From: Anaspis maculata
Lineage: Eukaryota > Arthropoda > Insecta > Coleoptera > Scraptiidae
NCBI GenBank assembly: GCA_949128115.1
Contig: OX421968.1
Coordinates: forward strand, 6,758,001 to 6,822,000
Direction of reading: 5' to 3'
Length of the DNA: 64,000 nucleotides
Positions 1 through 12,643 of the stretch are shown here, piece after piece. The translations under genes and the position numbers were made by a program. The notes under the pieces were generated by a model, which did not search any database, was not told where the DNA came from, and was given only the letters and a program-made list of their open reading frames with translations. The first letter of the stretch is position 1; each line of letters starts with the position of its first letter.

Positions 1-396
1 TTGCAGGGCCTCACACTAAACATGAAGACATAAGGCTGTCCTGGCATCACACACATGGAATAGAGGACAAAACTATTTAATTAATATTTTCCGACACACA
101 GAGCTTAACGATGACAGCCCGCGTAATTTGAAAAATCTCTCAGTGACTACATCTCATTGACGTCAGTGAGATGTTACACTTCGGCAAGTTGAAAGCAGTA
201 ACAATGTGATGTCCGGTAGATGTCTCATGTGTGATGTTCAATTTAAGTTCATTTCGAAACATCTCTCAGACATTACATCGTATAACATCGCGGATGAACA
301 TCACAGAGATGTGGAAGTAACGTTCATTGTGATGTTATTTTGTGACATGATTGAGATCATCTCATTCATGAAACATGACATGCTATGCTGAGTGGG
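1..396. mobile_element. Right end of a non-autonomous DNA transposon (partial copy A)
   Basis: This matches 13145-13540 with no difference that I could see by eye, and ends in the same terminal inverted repeat (TGCTGAGTGGG, 386-396) followed by the TA target base pair at 397-398. The left 874 bp lie outside the window. It holds the end of a degenerate ~40-bp minisatellite, an AT-rich stretch near 75-100, and a subterminal zone crowded with ACATC/GATGT half-sites that form local palindromes. No transposase frame is present; the 61-codon frame at 206-391 is made of these half-sites. The same satellite sequence follows copies A and B, so A and B descend from one insertion later duplicated with the array, not from two insertions. 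Confidence 0.85.
149..174. repeat. 26-bp near-perfect palindrome centred on TGACGTCA (transposon copy A)
   Basis: ACATCTCA at 149-156 is the reverse complement of TGAGATGT at 167-174. Between them lies TGACGTCA (158-165), itself a palindrome and the consensus cAMP-response element. Twelve of thirteen pairs match; the exception is T157 against G166. It is part of the subterminal palindrome field of the transposon and could extrude as a hairpin or bind a transposase or bZIP protein. Any binding is inferred from the motif alone. Confidence 0.7.
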
Positions 397-668
397 TATA
401 GAAGAAAAGACACAATAGTTATCCAAAAAATTCAGGTTTTAACCCACGTGACTTCAGGCTTCAACCCACGTGACTTCAGGCTTACACCCACGTGACTTCA
501 GGCTTCAACCCACGTGACTTTTGAAACGATCGGTCACCACTTTTGGAGTTGGCAGCTACTTGTTCCAAACCAAACATCTGACGAACGAACACAAATATCA
601 AAAAACTAAAGACACAATTGTTATCCAAAAAGTTCAGGTTTTTACCCACGTGACTTCAGGCTTCAACC

Positions 669-830
669 CACGTGACTTTTAAAACGATCGGTCACCACTT
701 TTGATGTTGGCAGCTACTTGTTCCAAACGCAACATCTGACGAACGAACACAAATATAGAAGGAAAGACACAATTGTTATCCAAAAAGTTCAGGCTTCAAC
801 CCACGTGACTTCAGGCTTCAACTCACGTGA
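669..830 (+). repeat. Reference satellite monomer
   Basis: This stretch shows the anatomy. An E-box (CACGTG at 669) is followed by the core: a CGATCG palindrome with GGTCACC, a GATGTTGGCAGCTACTTG segment, the CATCTGACGAACGAACACAAAT block, a TAGAAGGAAAGACAC linker and AATTGTTATCC. The core leads to E-boxes at 802 and 824 (the latter in a TCACGTGA context). Other monomers swap the middle segment between GGAGTTGG, GATGTTGG and GAAGTTGG and the linker among at least six forms. These variants travel together and define monomer subfamilies. Confidence 0.9.
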
Positions 831-3273
831 CTTTTAAAACGATCGGTCACCACTTTTGATGTTGGCAGCTACTCTTTCTAAACGCAACATCTGACGAACG
901 AACACAAATATAGAAAAAAAGACACAATTGTTATCCAAAAAGTTCAGGTTTGAACCCACGTGACTCCAGGCTCCAACCCACGTGACTTCAGGCTCCAACC
1001 CACGTGACTTTTAAACCGATCGGTCACCACTTTTGATGTTGGCAGCTATTTGTTCCAAACGCAACATCTGACGAACGAACACAAATATAGAAGAAAAGAC
1101 ACAATTGTTATCCAAAAAGTTCAGGTTTCAACCCACGTGACTTCAGGCTTCAACCCACGTGACTTCAGGCTTCAACCCACGTGACTTCGGGCTTCAACCC
1201 ACGTGACTTCAGGCTTCAACCCACGGGACTTTGAAAACGATCGGTCACCACTTTTGAAGTTGGCAGCTACTCTTTCCAAACGCAACATCTGACGAACGAA
1301 CACAAATGTAGAAAAAAAGACACAATTGTTATCCAAAAAGTTCAGGTTTAAACCCACGTGACTCCAGGCTCCAACCCACGTGACTTCAGGCTTCAACCCA
1401 CGTGACTTTTAAAACGATCGGTCACCACTTTTGATGTTGGCAGCTATTTGTTCCAAACGCAACATCTGACGAACGAACACAAATATAGAAGAAAAGACAC
1501 ACTTGTTATCCAAAAAGTTCAGGTTTTAACCCACGTGACTTCAGGCTTCAACCCACGTGACTTCAGGCTTCAATCCACGTGACTTGGAAAACGATCGGTC
1601 ACCACTTTTGAAGTTGGCAGCTACTCTTTCCAAACGCAACATCTGACGAACGAACACAAATATAGAAAAAAATACACAATTGTTATCCAAAAAGTTCAGG
1701 TTTGAACCCACGTGACTCCAGGCTCCAACTGACGTGACTTCAGGCTTCAACCCACGTGACTTTTGAAACGATCCGTCACCACTTTTGGAGTTGGCAGCTA
1801 CTTGTTCCAAACGCAACATCTGACGAACGAACACAAATATAAAAGAAAAAGACACAATTGTTATCCAAAAAGTTCAGGCCTCAACCCACGTGACTTCAGG
1901 CTTCATCCCTCGTGACTCCAGGCTTCAACCCACGTGACTTTTAAAACGATCGGTCACCACTTTTGATGTTGGCAGCTACTTGTTCCAAACGCAACATCTG
2001 ACGAACGAACACAAATATAAAAGAAAAAAAGACACATTTGTTATCCAAAAAGTTCAGGTTTCAACCCACGTGACTTCAGGCTTCAACCCACGTGACTCCA
2101 GGCTTCAACCCACGTGACTTCAGGCTTCAACCCACGTGACTTTCAAAACGATCGGTCACCACTTTTGATGTTGGCAGCTACTTGTTCCAAACGCAACATC
2201 TGACAAACGAACACAAATATAAAAGAAAAAAAGACACATTTGTTATCCAAAAAGTTCAGGTTTCAACCCACGTGACTTCAGGCTTCAACCCTCGTGCCTC
2301 CAGGCTTCAACCCACGTGACTTTTAAAACGATCGGTCACCACTTTTGATGTTGGCAGCTACTTGTTCCAAACGCAACATCTGACGAACGAACACAAATAT
2401 AAAAGAAAAAAAGACACATTTGTTATCCAAAAAGTTCAGGTTTCAACCCACGTGACTTCAGGCTTCAACCCACGTGACTCCAGGCTTCAACCCACGTGAC
2501 TTCAGGCTTCAACCCACGTGACTTTCAAAACGATCGGTCACCACTTTTGGAGTTGGCAGCTACTTGTTCCAAACGCAACATCTGACGAACGAACACAAAT
2601 ATCAAAAAACTAAAGACACAATTGTTATCCGAAAAGTTCAAGTTTTTACCCACGTGACTTCAGGCTTCAACCCACGTGACTTTTGAAACGATCGGTCACC
2701 ACTTTTTATGTTGGCAGCTACTTGTTCCAAACGCAACATCTGACGAACGAACACAAATATCAAAAAAAAAGACACAATTGTTACCCAAAAAGTTCAGGCT
2801 TCAACCCACGTGACTCCAGGCTTCAACCCACGTGACTTTTGAAACGATTGGTCACCATTTTTGGAGTTGGCAGCTACTTGTTCCAAACGCAACATCTGGC
2901 GAACGAACACAAATATAGAAGAAAAGACACAATAGTTATCCAAAAAGTTCAGGTTTTAACCCACGTGACTTCAGGCTTCAACCCACGTGACTCCAAGCTT
3001 CAACCCACGTGACTTTTGAAACGATCCGTCACCACTTTTGGAGTTGGCAGCTACTTGTTCCAAACGCAACATCTGACGAACGAACACAGATATCAAAAAA
3101 AAAAGACACAATTGTTATCCAAAAAGTTCAGGCTTCGACCCACGTGACTTCAGACTTCAACCCACGTGACTCCAAGCTTCAACCCACGTGACTTTTGAAA
3201 CGATCCGTCACCACTTTTGGAGTTGGCAGCTACTTGTTCCAAACGCAACATCTGACGAACAAACACAAATATC

Positions 3274-3304
3274 AAAAAAAAAAAAAGAAAAAAAAAAAAA
3301 AAAA
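3274..3304 (+). repeat. Expanded A-tract in a satellite linker
   Basis: The normal 7-9 nt A-run of the linker has grown to 31 nt with a single G at 3287, followed directly by GACAATTG. Equivalent tracts occur at 12051-12083, 16418-16451, 24957-24988 and 45855-45886, each roughly 190-220 bp before the end of a higher-order unit. All carry the linked variant GACGAACAAACAC upstream. The lengths differ between copies (31-34 nt), as expected from replication slippage. These tracts create lysine-rich frames that are not genes. Confidence 0.9.
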
Positions 3305-4047
3305 GACAATTGTTATCCAAAAAGTTCAGGCTTCAACCCACGTGACTTCAGGCTTCAACCCACGTGACTTCAGGCTCCAACCCACGTGACTCCAGGCTCC
3401 AACCCACGTGACTTTTGAAACGATCGGTCACCACTTTTGGAGTTGGCAGCTACTTGTTCCAAACGCAACATCTGACGAACGAACACAAATATAGAAGAAA
3501 AGACACAATAGTTATCCAAAAAATTCAGGTTTCAACCCACGTGACTTCAGGCTTCAACCCACGTGACTTCAGGCTTACACCCACGTGACTTCAGGCTTCA
3601 ACCCACGTGACTTTTGAAACGATCGGTCACCACTTTTGGAGTTGGCAGCTACTTGTTCCAAACCAAACATCTGACGAACGAACACAAATATCAAAAAACT
3701 AAAGACACAATTGTTATCCAAAAAGTTCAGGTTTTTACCCACGTGACTTCAGGCTTCAACCCACGTGACTTTTAAAACGATCGGTCACCACTTTTGATGT
3801 TGGCAGCTACTTGTTCCAAACGCAACATCTGACGAACGAACACAAATATAGAAGGAAAGACACAATTGTTATCCAAAAAGTTCAGGCTTCAACCCACGTG
3901 ACTTCAGGCTTCAACTCACGTGACTTTTAAAACGATCGGTCACCACTTTTGATGTTGGCAGCTATTTGTTCCAAACGCAACATCTGACGAACGAACACAA
4001 ATATAGAAGAAAAGACACAATTGTTATCCAAAAAGTTCAGGTTTCAA

Positions 4048-4190
4048 CCCACGTGACTTCAGGCTTCAACCCACGTGACTTCAGGCTTCAACCCACGTGA
4101 CTTCGGGCTTCAACCCACGTGACTTCAGGCTTCAACCCACGTGACTTCGGGCTTCAACCCACGTGACTTCAGGCTTCAACCCACGTGACT
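4048..4190 (+). repeat. Run of seven 22-bp E-box subrepeats
   Basis: Seven CACGTG sites lie at exact 22-bp spacing. The pair of subrepeats containing the ACTTCGGGC variant and its neighbour occurs twice here, while the matching place in other copies (about 1129-1215, 14273-14360, 17373-17470) has five sites. A 44-bp duplication specific to this copy explains the difference. Confidence 0.85.
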
Positions 4191-7100
4191 TTGAAAACGA
4201 TCGGTCACCACTTTTGAAGTTGGCAGCTACTCTTTCCAAACGCAACATCTGACGAACGAACACAAATGTAGAAAAAAAGACACAATTGTTATCCAAAAAG
4301 TTCAGGTTTAAACCCACGTGACTCCAGGCTCCAACCCACGTGACTTCAGGCTTCAACCCACGTGACTTTTAAAACGATCGGTCACCACTTTTGATGTTGG
4401 CAGCTATTTGTTCCAAACGCAACATCTGACGAACGAACACAAATATAGAAGAAAAGACACACTTGTTATCCAAAAAGTTCAGGTTTTAACCCACGTGACT
4501 TCAGGCTTCAACCCACGTGACTTCAGGCTTCAATCCACGTGACTTGGAAAACGATCGGTCACCACTTTTGAAGTTGGCAGCTACTCTTTCCAAACGCAAC
4601 ATCTGACGAACGAACACAAATATAGAAAAAAATACACAATTGTTATCCAAAAAGTTCAGATTTGAACCCACGTGACTCCAGGCTCCAACTGACGTGACTT
4701 CAGGCTTCAACCCACGTGACTTTTGAAACGATCCGTCACCACTTTTGGAGTTGGCAGCTACTTGTTCCAAACGCAACATCTGACGAACGAACACAAATAT
4801 AAAAGAAAAAGACACAATTGTTATCCAAAAAGTTCAGGCCTCAACCCACGTGACTTCAGGCTTCATCCCTCGTGACTCCAGGCTTCAACCCACGTGACTT
4901 TTAAAACGATCGGTCACCACTTTTGATGTTGGCAGCTACTTGTTCCAAACGCAACATCTGACGAACGAACACAAATATAAAAGAAAAAAAGACACATTTG
5001 TTATCCAAAAAGTTCAGGTTTCAACCCACGTGACTTCAGGCTTCAACCCACGTGACTCCAGGCTTCAACCCACGTGACTTCAGGCTTCAACCCACGTGAC
5101 TCCAGGCTTCAACCCACGTGACTTCAGGCTTCAACCCACGTGACTTTCAAAACGATCGGTCACCACTTTTGGAGTTGGCAGCTACTTGTTCCAAACGCAA
5201 CATCTGACGAACGAACACAAATATCAAAAAACTAAAGACACAATTGTTATCCGAAAAGTTCAAGTTTTTACCCACGTGACTTCAGGCTTCAACCCACGTG
5301 ACTTCAGGCTTCAACCCACGTGACTTTTGAAACGATCGGTCACCACTTTTTATGTTGGCAGCTACTTGTTCCAAACGCAACATCTGACGAACGAACACAG
5401 ATAAAGAAAAAAAGACACAATTGTTATCCAAAAAGTTCAGGTTTGAACCCACGTGACTCCAGGCTCCAACCCACGTGACTTCAGGCTCCAACCCACGTGA
5501 CTTTTAAAACGATCGGTCACCACTTTTGATGTTGGCAGCTACTTGTTCCAAACGCAACATCCGACGAACGAACACAAATATAGAAGAAAAGACACAATTG
5601 TTATCCAAAAAGTTCAGGTTTTAACCCACGTGACTTCAGGCTTCAACCCACGTGACTTCAGGCTTCAACCCACGTGACTTCAGGCTTCAACCCACGTGAC
5701 TTCAGGCTTAAACCCACGTGACTTTCGAAACGATCGGTCACCACTTCTGGAGTTGGCAGCCACTTGTTCCAAACGCAACATCTGACGAACGAACACAAAT
5801 ATAAGAAAAATAAAGACACAGTTGTTATCCAAAAAGTTCAGGCTTCGACCCACGTGACCTCAGACTTCAACCCACGTGACTTCAGGCTTCAACCCACGTG
5901 ACTTTTAAAACGATCGGTCACCACTTTTGATGTTGGCAGCTACTTGTTCCAAACGCAACATCTGACGACCGAACACAAATATAGAGAAAAAGACACAATA
6001 GTTATCCAAAAAGTTCAGGTTTTAACCCACGTGACTCCAGGCTTCAACCCACGTGACTTCAGGCTTCAACCCACGTGACTTTTACAACGATCGGTCACCA
6101 CTTTTGGAGTTGGCAGCTACTTGTTCCAAACGCAACATCTGACGAACGAACACAAATATCAAAAAACTAAAGACACAATTGTTATCCCAAAAGTTCAGGT
6201 TTTCTCCCACGTGACTTCAGGCTTCAACCCACGTGACTTTTAAAACGATCGGTCACCACTTTTGATGTTGGCAGCTACTTGTTCCAAACGCAACATCTGA
6301 CGAACGAACACAAATATAGAAGGAAAGACACAATTGTTATCCAAAAAGTTCAGGTTTTAGCCCACGTGACTTCAGGCGTCAACCCACGTGACTTCAGGCT
6401 TCAACCCACGTGACTTCAGGCTTCAACCCACGTGACTTCAGGCTTCAACCCACGTGACTTTTAAAACGATCGGTCACCACTTTTGATGTTGGCAGCTACT
6501 TGTTCCAAACGCAACATCTGACGAACGAACACAAATATAGAAGAAAATACACAATTGTTATCCAAAAAGTTCAGGTTTTAACACACGTGACTTCAGGCTT
6601 CAACCCACGTGACTTTGAAAACGATCGGTCACCACTTTTGAAGTTGGCAGCTACTCTTTCCAAACGCAACATCTGACGAACGAACACAAATATAGAAGAA
6701 AAGACACAATTGTTATCCAAAAAAATCAGGTTTCAACCCACGTGACTTCAGGCTTCAACCCACGTGACTTCAGGCTTCAACCCACGTGACTTTTGAAACG
6801 ATCGGTCACCACTTTTGATGTTGGCTGCTACTTGTTCCAAACGCAACATCTGACGAACGAACACAAATATATAAAAAAAAGACACAATTGTTATCCAAAA
6901 AGTTCAGGCTTCAACCCACGTGACTTCAGGCTTCAACCCACGTGACTCCAGGCTTCAACCCACGTGACTTTTGAAACGATCGGTCAACACTTTTGGAGTT
7001 GGCAGCTACTTGTTCCAAACGCAACATCTGACGAACGAACACAAATATCAATAAACTAAAGACACAATTGTTATCCAAAAAGTTCAAGTTTTAACCCACG

Positions 7101-9439
7101 TGACTTCAGGCTTCAACCCACGTGACTTCAGGCTTCAACCCACGTGACTTTTCGAATGATCGGTCACCACTTTTGGAGTTGACAGCTACTTGTTCCAAAG
7201 CAACAACTGACGAACGAACACAAATATCAAAAAACTAAAGACACAATTGTTATCCGGAAAGTTCAGGTTTTTACCCACGTGATTTCAGGCTTCAACCCAT
7301 GTGACTCCAAGCTTCAACCCACGTGACTTTTGAAACGATCCGTCACCACTTTTGGAGTTTGCAGCTACTTGTTCCAAACGCAACATCTGACGAACGAACA
7401 CAAATATCAAAAAAAAGAAGACACAATTGTTATCCAAAAAGTTCAGGCTTCAACCCACGTGACTCCAGGCTTCAACCCACGTGACTTTTGAAACGATCGG
7501 TCACCACTTTTGGAGTTGGCAGCTACTTGTTCCAAACGCAACATCTGGCGAACGAACACAAATATAGAAGAAAAGACACAATAGTTATCCAAAAAGTTCA
7601 GGTTTTAACCCACGTGACTTCAGGCTTCAACCCACGTGACTCCAAGCTTAAACCCACGTGACTTTTGAAACGATCCGTCACCACTTTTGGAGTTGGCAGC
7701 TACTTGTTCCAAACGCAACATCTGACGAACGAACACAGATATAAAAAAAAAGACACAATTGTTATCCAAAAAGTTCAGGCTTCGACCCACGTGACTTCAG
7801 ACTTCAACCCACGTGACTCCAAGCTTCAACCCACGTAACTTTTGAAACGATCCGTCACCACTTTTGGAGTTGGCAGCTACTTGTTCCAAACGCAACATCT
7901 GACGAACAAACACAAATATCAAAAAACTAAAGACACAATTGTTATTCAAAAAGTTCAGGTTTTTACCCACGTGACTTCAGGCTTCAACCCACGTGACTTT
8001 AGGCTTCAACCCACGTGACTTTTGAAACGATCGGTCACCACTTTTGATGTTGGCAGCTACTTGTTCCAAACGCAACATCTGACGAACGAACACAAATAAA
8101 GAAAAAAAGACACAATTGTTATCCAAAAAGTTCAGGTTTGAACCCACGTGACTTCAGGCTCCAACCCACGTGACTTAAGGCTTCAACCCACGTGACTTTT
8201 AAAACGATCGGTCACCACTTTTGATGTTGGCAGCTACTTGTTCCAAACGCAACATCCGACAAACGAACACAAATATGGAAGAAGAGACACAATTGTTATC
8301 CAAAAAGTTCAGGTTTTAACCCACGTGACTTCAGGCTTCAACCCACGTGACTTCAGGCTTCAACCCACGTGACCTCAGGCTTCAACCCACGTGACTTCAG
8401 GCTTCAACCCACGTGACTTCAGGCTTAAACCCACGTGACTTTTGAAACGATCGGTCACCACTTTTGGAGTTGGCAGCCACTTGTTCCAAACGCAACATCT
8501 GACGAACGAACACAAATATGAAAAAAATAAAGACACAATTGTTATCCAAAAAGTTCAGGCTTCGACCCACGTGACCTCAGACTTCAACCCACGTGACTCC
8601 AAGCTTCAACCCATGTGACTTTTAAAACGATCCGTCACCACTTTTGAAGTTGGCAGCTACTTGTTCCAAACGCAACATCTGACGAACGAACACAAATATC
8701 AAAAAAAAATGACGGAATTGTTATCCAGAAAGTTCAGGTTTGAACCCACGTGCTCTAGGCTCCAACCCACGTGACTTTAGGCTTCAACCCACGTGACTTT
8801 CAGAACGATCGGTCACCACTTTTGATGTTGGCAGCTTCTTGTTCCAAACGCAACATCTGACGAACAAACACAAATATAGAAGAAAAGACACAATTGTTAT
8901 CCAAAAAGTTCAGGTTTTAACCTACGTGACTTCAGGCTTCAACCCACGTGACTTCAGGCTCCAACCCACGTGACTTTGAAAACGATCGGACACCACTTTT
9001 GAAGTTGGCAGCTACTCTTTCCAAACGCAACATCTGACGAACGAACACAAATATAGAAGAAAAGACACAATTGTTATCCAAAAAGATCAGGTTTTTACCC
9101 ACGTGACTTCAGGCTTCAACCCACGTGACTTTTAAAACGATCGGACACCACTTTTGAAGTTGGCAGCTACTCTTTCCAAACGCAACATCTGACGAACGAA
9201 CACAAATATAGAAGAAAAGACACAATTGTTATCCAAAAAGATCAGGTTTTAACCCACGTGACTTCAGGCTCCAACCCACGTGACTTTTAAAACGATCGGT
9301 CACCACTTTTGGAGTTGGCAGCTTTTTGTTCCAAACGCAACATCTGACGAACGAAACCAAATATCAAAAAAAAATGACGAAATTGTTATCCAAGAAATTC
9401 AGGTTTGAACCCACGTGCTCCAGGCTCCAACCCACGTGA

Positions 9440-9545
9440 CTTTAGGCTTCAACCCACGTGACTTTCAACGAACACAAATATCAAAAAACTAAAGACACAA
9501 TTGTTATCCAAGAAATTCAGGTTTTTACCAACGTGACTTCAGGCT
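9440..9545 (+). repeat. Satellite monomer with its core deleted
   Basis: After CACGTGACTTTC the sequence runs straight into AACGAACACAAATATC, skipping the CGATCGGTCACC, GTTGGCAGC and CATCTGACG blocks. The short word AACGA is shared by the two normal flanks (TTCAAAACGATCGG and GACGAACGAACAC), so the deletion looks microhomology-mediated. The same lesion is at about 21860-21876 in the sister unit, so it predates their duplication. Confidence 0.8.
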
Positions 9546-12268
9546 TCAACCCACGTGACTTCGGGCTTCAACCCACGTGACTTTTAAAACGATCGGTCAC
9601 CACTTTTGATGTTGGCAGCTACTTGTTCCAAACGCAACATCTGACGACCGAACACAAATATAGAGAAAAAGACACAATTGTTATCCAAAAAAATCAGGTT
9701 TTAACCCACGTGACTTCAGGCTCCAACCCACGTGACTTTTGAAACGATCGGTCACCACTTTTGGAGTTGGCAGCTTCTTGTTCCAAACGCAACATCTGAC
9801 GAACGAACACAAATATCAAAAAAAAATGACGAAATTGTTATCCAAAAAATTCAGGTTTGAACCCACGTGACTCCAGGCTCCAACCCACGTGACTTCAGGC
9901 TTCAACCCACGTGACTTTTAAAACGATCGGTCATCACTTTTGATGTTGGCAGCTACTTGTTCCAAACGCAACATCTGACGAACGAACACAAATATAAAAG
10001 AAAAGACACAATAGTTATACAAAAAGTTCAGGTTTTAACCCACGTGACTTCAGGCTTCAACCCACGTGACTTTTAACACGATCGGTCACCACTTTTGGAG
10101 TTGGCAGCTACTTGTTCCAAACGCAACATCTGACGAACGAACACAAATATCAAAAAACTAAAGACACAATTGTTATCCAAAAAGTTCAGGTTTTCTCCCA
10201 CGTGACTTCAGGCTTCAACCCACGTGACATTTAAAACGATCGGTCACCACTTTTGATGTTGGCAGCTACTTGTTCCAAACGCAACATCTGACGAACGAAC
10301 ACAAATATAGAAGGAAAGACACAATTGTTATCCAAAAAGTTCAGGTTATAGCCCACGTGACTTCAGGCATCAACCCACGTGACTTCAGGCTTCAACCCAC
10401 GTGACTTTTAAAACGATCGGTCACCACTTTTGATGTTGGCAGCTACTTGTTCCAAACGCAACATCTGACGAACGAACACAAATATAGAAGAAAAGACACA
10501 ATTGTTATCCAAAAAGTTCAGGTTTTAACACACGTGACTTCAGGCTTCAACCCACGTGACTTTGAAAACGATCGGTCACCACTTTTGAAGTTGGCAGCTA
10601 CTCTTTCCAAACGCAACATCTGACGAACGAACACAAATATAGAAGAAAAGACACAATTGTTATCCAAAAAAATCAGGTTTCAACCCACGTGACTTCAGGC
10701 TTCAACCCACGTGACTTCAGGCTTCAACCCACGTGACTTTGTAAACGATCGGTCACCACTTTTGAAGTTGGCAGCTACTCTTTCCAAACGCAACATCTGA
10801 CGAACGAACACAAATATAGAAAAAAAGACACAATTGTTATCCAAAAAGTTCAGGTTTGAACCCACGTGACTCCAGGCTCCAACCCACGTGACTTCAGGCT
10901 CCAACCCACGTGACTTTTAAAACGATCGGTCACCACTTTTGATGTTGGCAGCTACTTGTTCCAAACGCAACATCTGACGAACGAACACAAATATCAAAAA
11001 AAAAGACACAATTGTTATCCAAAAAGTTCAGGCTTCAACCCACGTGACTTCAGGCTTCAACCCACGTGACTCCAGGCTTCAACCCACGTGACTTTTGAAA
11101 CGATCGGTCAACACTTTTGGAGTTGGCAGCTACTTGTTCCAAACGCAACATCTGACGAACGAACACAAATATCAATAAACTAAAGACACAATTGTTATCC
11201 AAAAAATTCAGGTTCTAACCCACGTGACTTCAGGCTCCAACCCACGTGACTTCAGGCTTCAACCCACGTGACTTTTCAAATGATCGGTCACTACTTTTAG
11301 AGTTGACAGCTACTTGTTCCAAAGCAACAACTGACGAACGAACACAAATATCAAAAAACTAAAGACACAATTGTTATCCGGAAAGTTCAGGTTTTTACCC
11401 ACGTGATTTCAGGCTTCAACCCATGTGACTCCAAGCTTCAACCCACGTGACTTTTGAAACGATCCGTCACCACTTTTGGAGTTTGCAGCTACTTGTTCCA
11501 AACGCAACATCTGACGAACGAACACAAATATCAAAAAAAAAAAAAAAGACACAATTGTTACCCAAAAAGTTCAGGCTTCAACCCACGTGACTCCAGGCTT
11601 CAACCCACGTGACTTTTGAAACGATTGGTCACCATTTATGGAGTTGGCAGCTACTTGTTCCAAACGCAACATCTGGCGAACGAACACAAATATAGAAGAA
11701 AAGACACAATAGTTATCCAAAAAGTTCAGGTTTTAACCCACGTGACTTCAGGCTTCAACCCACGTGACTCCAAGCTTCAACCCACGTGACTTTTGAAACG
11801 ATCCGTCACCACTTTTGGAGTTGGCAGCTACTTGTTCCAAACGCAACATCTGACGAACGAACACAGATATCAAAAAAAAAAGACACAATTGTTATCCAAA
11901 AAGTTCAGGCTTCGACCCACGTGACTTCAGACTTCAACCCACGTGACTCCAAGCTTCAACCCACGTGACTTTTGAAACGATCCGTCACCACTTTTGGAGT
12001 TGGCAGCTACTTGTTCCAAACGCAACATCTGACGAACAAACACAAATATCAAAAAAAAAAAAAAAGAAAAAAAAAAAAAAAAAGACAATTGTTATCCAAA
12101 AAGTTCAGGCTTCAACCCACGTGACTTCAGGCTTCAACCCACGTGACTTCAGGCTCCAACCCACGTGACTCCAGGCTCCAACCCACGTGACTTTTGAAAC
12201 GATCGGTCACCACTTCTGGAGTTGGCAGCTACTTGTTCCAAACGCAACATCTGACGAACGAACACAAA

Positions 12269-12270
12269 TA
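12269..12270 (+). repeat. TA target-site duplication, left
   Basis: The satellite reads ACACAAATA immediately before the transposon and TATAGAAG immediately after it (TA 13541-13542). Removing the element and one TA restores ACACAAATATAGAAG, which is what the empty sites at 3490, 16637, 25181 and 46079 show. Confidence 0.9.
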
Positions 12271-12281
12271 CCCACTCAGCA
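12271..12281 (+). repeat. Left terminal inverted repeat
   Basis: CCCACTCAGCA matches the reverse complement of the right end exactly. Past it the two ends diverge, with AAG on the left against TAG on the right. Confidence 0.9.
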
Positions 12282-12627
12282 AGAAAACATCTCTGTGACA
12301 TCACTTAGATGTTCAAGTCACAACTGCGATGTTAACAAAAAAAGTCTCTGCGATGTTAAGTGGACATCTCTGTTACTTCTAATGTCCGGGTAATTAGAAC
12401 ATGAATGAGATATCTCAAAGATGTCCAAATGTGACATACTATCTACATCGCTATTCCACATCTCGTAGATATCACTTTTTGACGTACATGATACGTCGCA
12501 TTTTGGATGTGTATTTTTAAATAAAAATTAATTTTACACCACTTTTCAACATAGTTTTATGTCACAGGAGGTTCCGCACCTATTTTTACTAATTTTTACA
12601 ATCTATACAGCACGTTTTTTCCCTAAG

Positions 12628-12631
12628 AAAA
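12628..12631 (-). terminator. Possible Pol III terminator of the tRNA-like module
   Basis: The minus strand reads TTTT here, 16-19 nt past the 3' end of the tRNA-like body and its CCA. Four or more T residues are the usual Pol III stop signal in animals. The call depends on the promoter boxes being functional. Confidence 0.4.
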
Positions 12632-12643
12632 GTTCTTCTTCTA

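Larger units (their letters stand above)
397..3489 (+). repeat. Higher-order repeat, short 3.1-kb form (copy 1)
   Basis: The unit starts at the transposon target TA and ends just before the equivalent empty TA at 3490. Up to about 2755 it follows the larger unit starting at 3490. It then jumps to sequence that matches about 11530-12268 of that larger unit, including GTTACCCAAAAAG, the GATTGGTCACC variant and the long A-tract monomer. The short form is therefore an internal-deletion derivative of the 8.8-kb form. It recurs at 13541-16636 without an indel over the first ~2.8 kb. Confidence 0.8.
397..12270 (+). repeat. E-box satellite array, first block
   Basis: This is uninterrupted head-to-tail satellite of about 11.9 kb. 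Each monomer has a core that runs ACTTTTGAAACGATCGGTCA, GTTGGCAGCTACTTGTTCC, ACGCAACATCTGACGAACG, ACACAAATAT, an A-rich linker of several types, and ACACAATTGTTATCC, followed by a diverged and then one or more canonical copies of a 22-bp E-box subrepeat. In a sampled example the last E-box before a core (669) and the first after it (802) are 133 bp apart, and E-boxes inside a cluster are exactly 22 bp apart. Monomers are about 155-221 bp. There are no genes, RNA genes or inverted monomers. The array stops at TA 12269-12270, where the transposon inserted. Confidence 0.97.
3490..12270 (+). repeat. Higher-order repeat, 8.8-kb form (copy 2), occupied by the transposon at its right end
   Basis: The unit begins at an empty transposon target (TA 3490-3491) and ends at the occupied one (TA 12269-12270). 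It contains the same early block as 397-2755, then a longer middle (about 5.4-11.5 kb) with many CAAAAAACTAAAGACAC and TAGAAGAAAAGACAC linker monomers, then the A-tract monomer at 12051. Relative to 13541-25180 it lacks one monomer near 3930, and the two differ by several monomer-sized indels in the middle. Confidence 0.78.

Noticed and set aside
1541..1855. Minus-strand frames of 60-109 codons recurring throughout (for example 1541-1855, 33547-33876, 43327-43629) with near-identical peptides.
   Set aside because: They are satellite monomers read through. The peptides repeat because the DNA repeats. They end where the canonical 22-mer places a TGA in that frame and stay open where the CTCCAGGCTCC variant replaces it. 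There is no domain, start context or coding-like substitution pattern.
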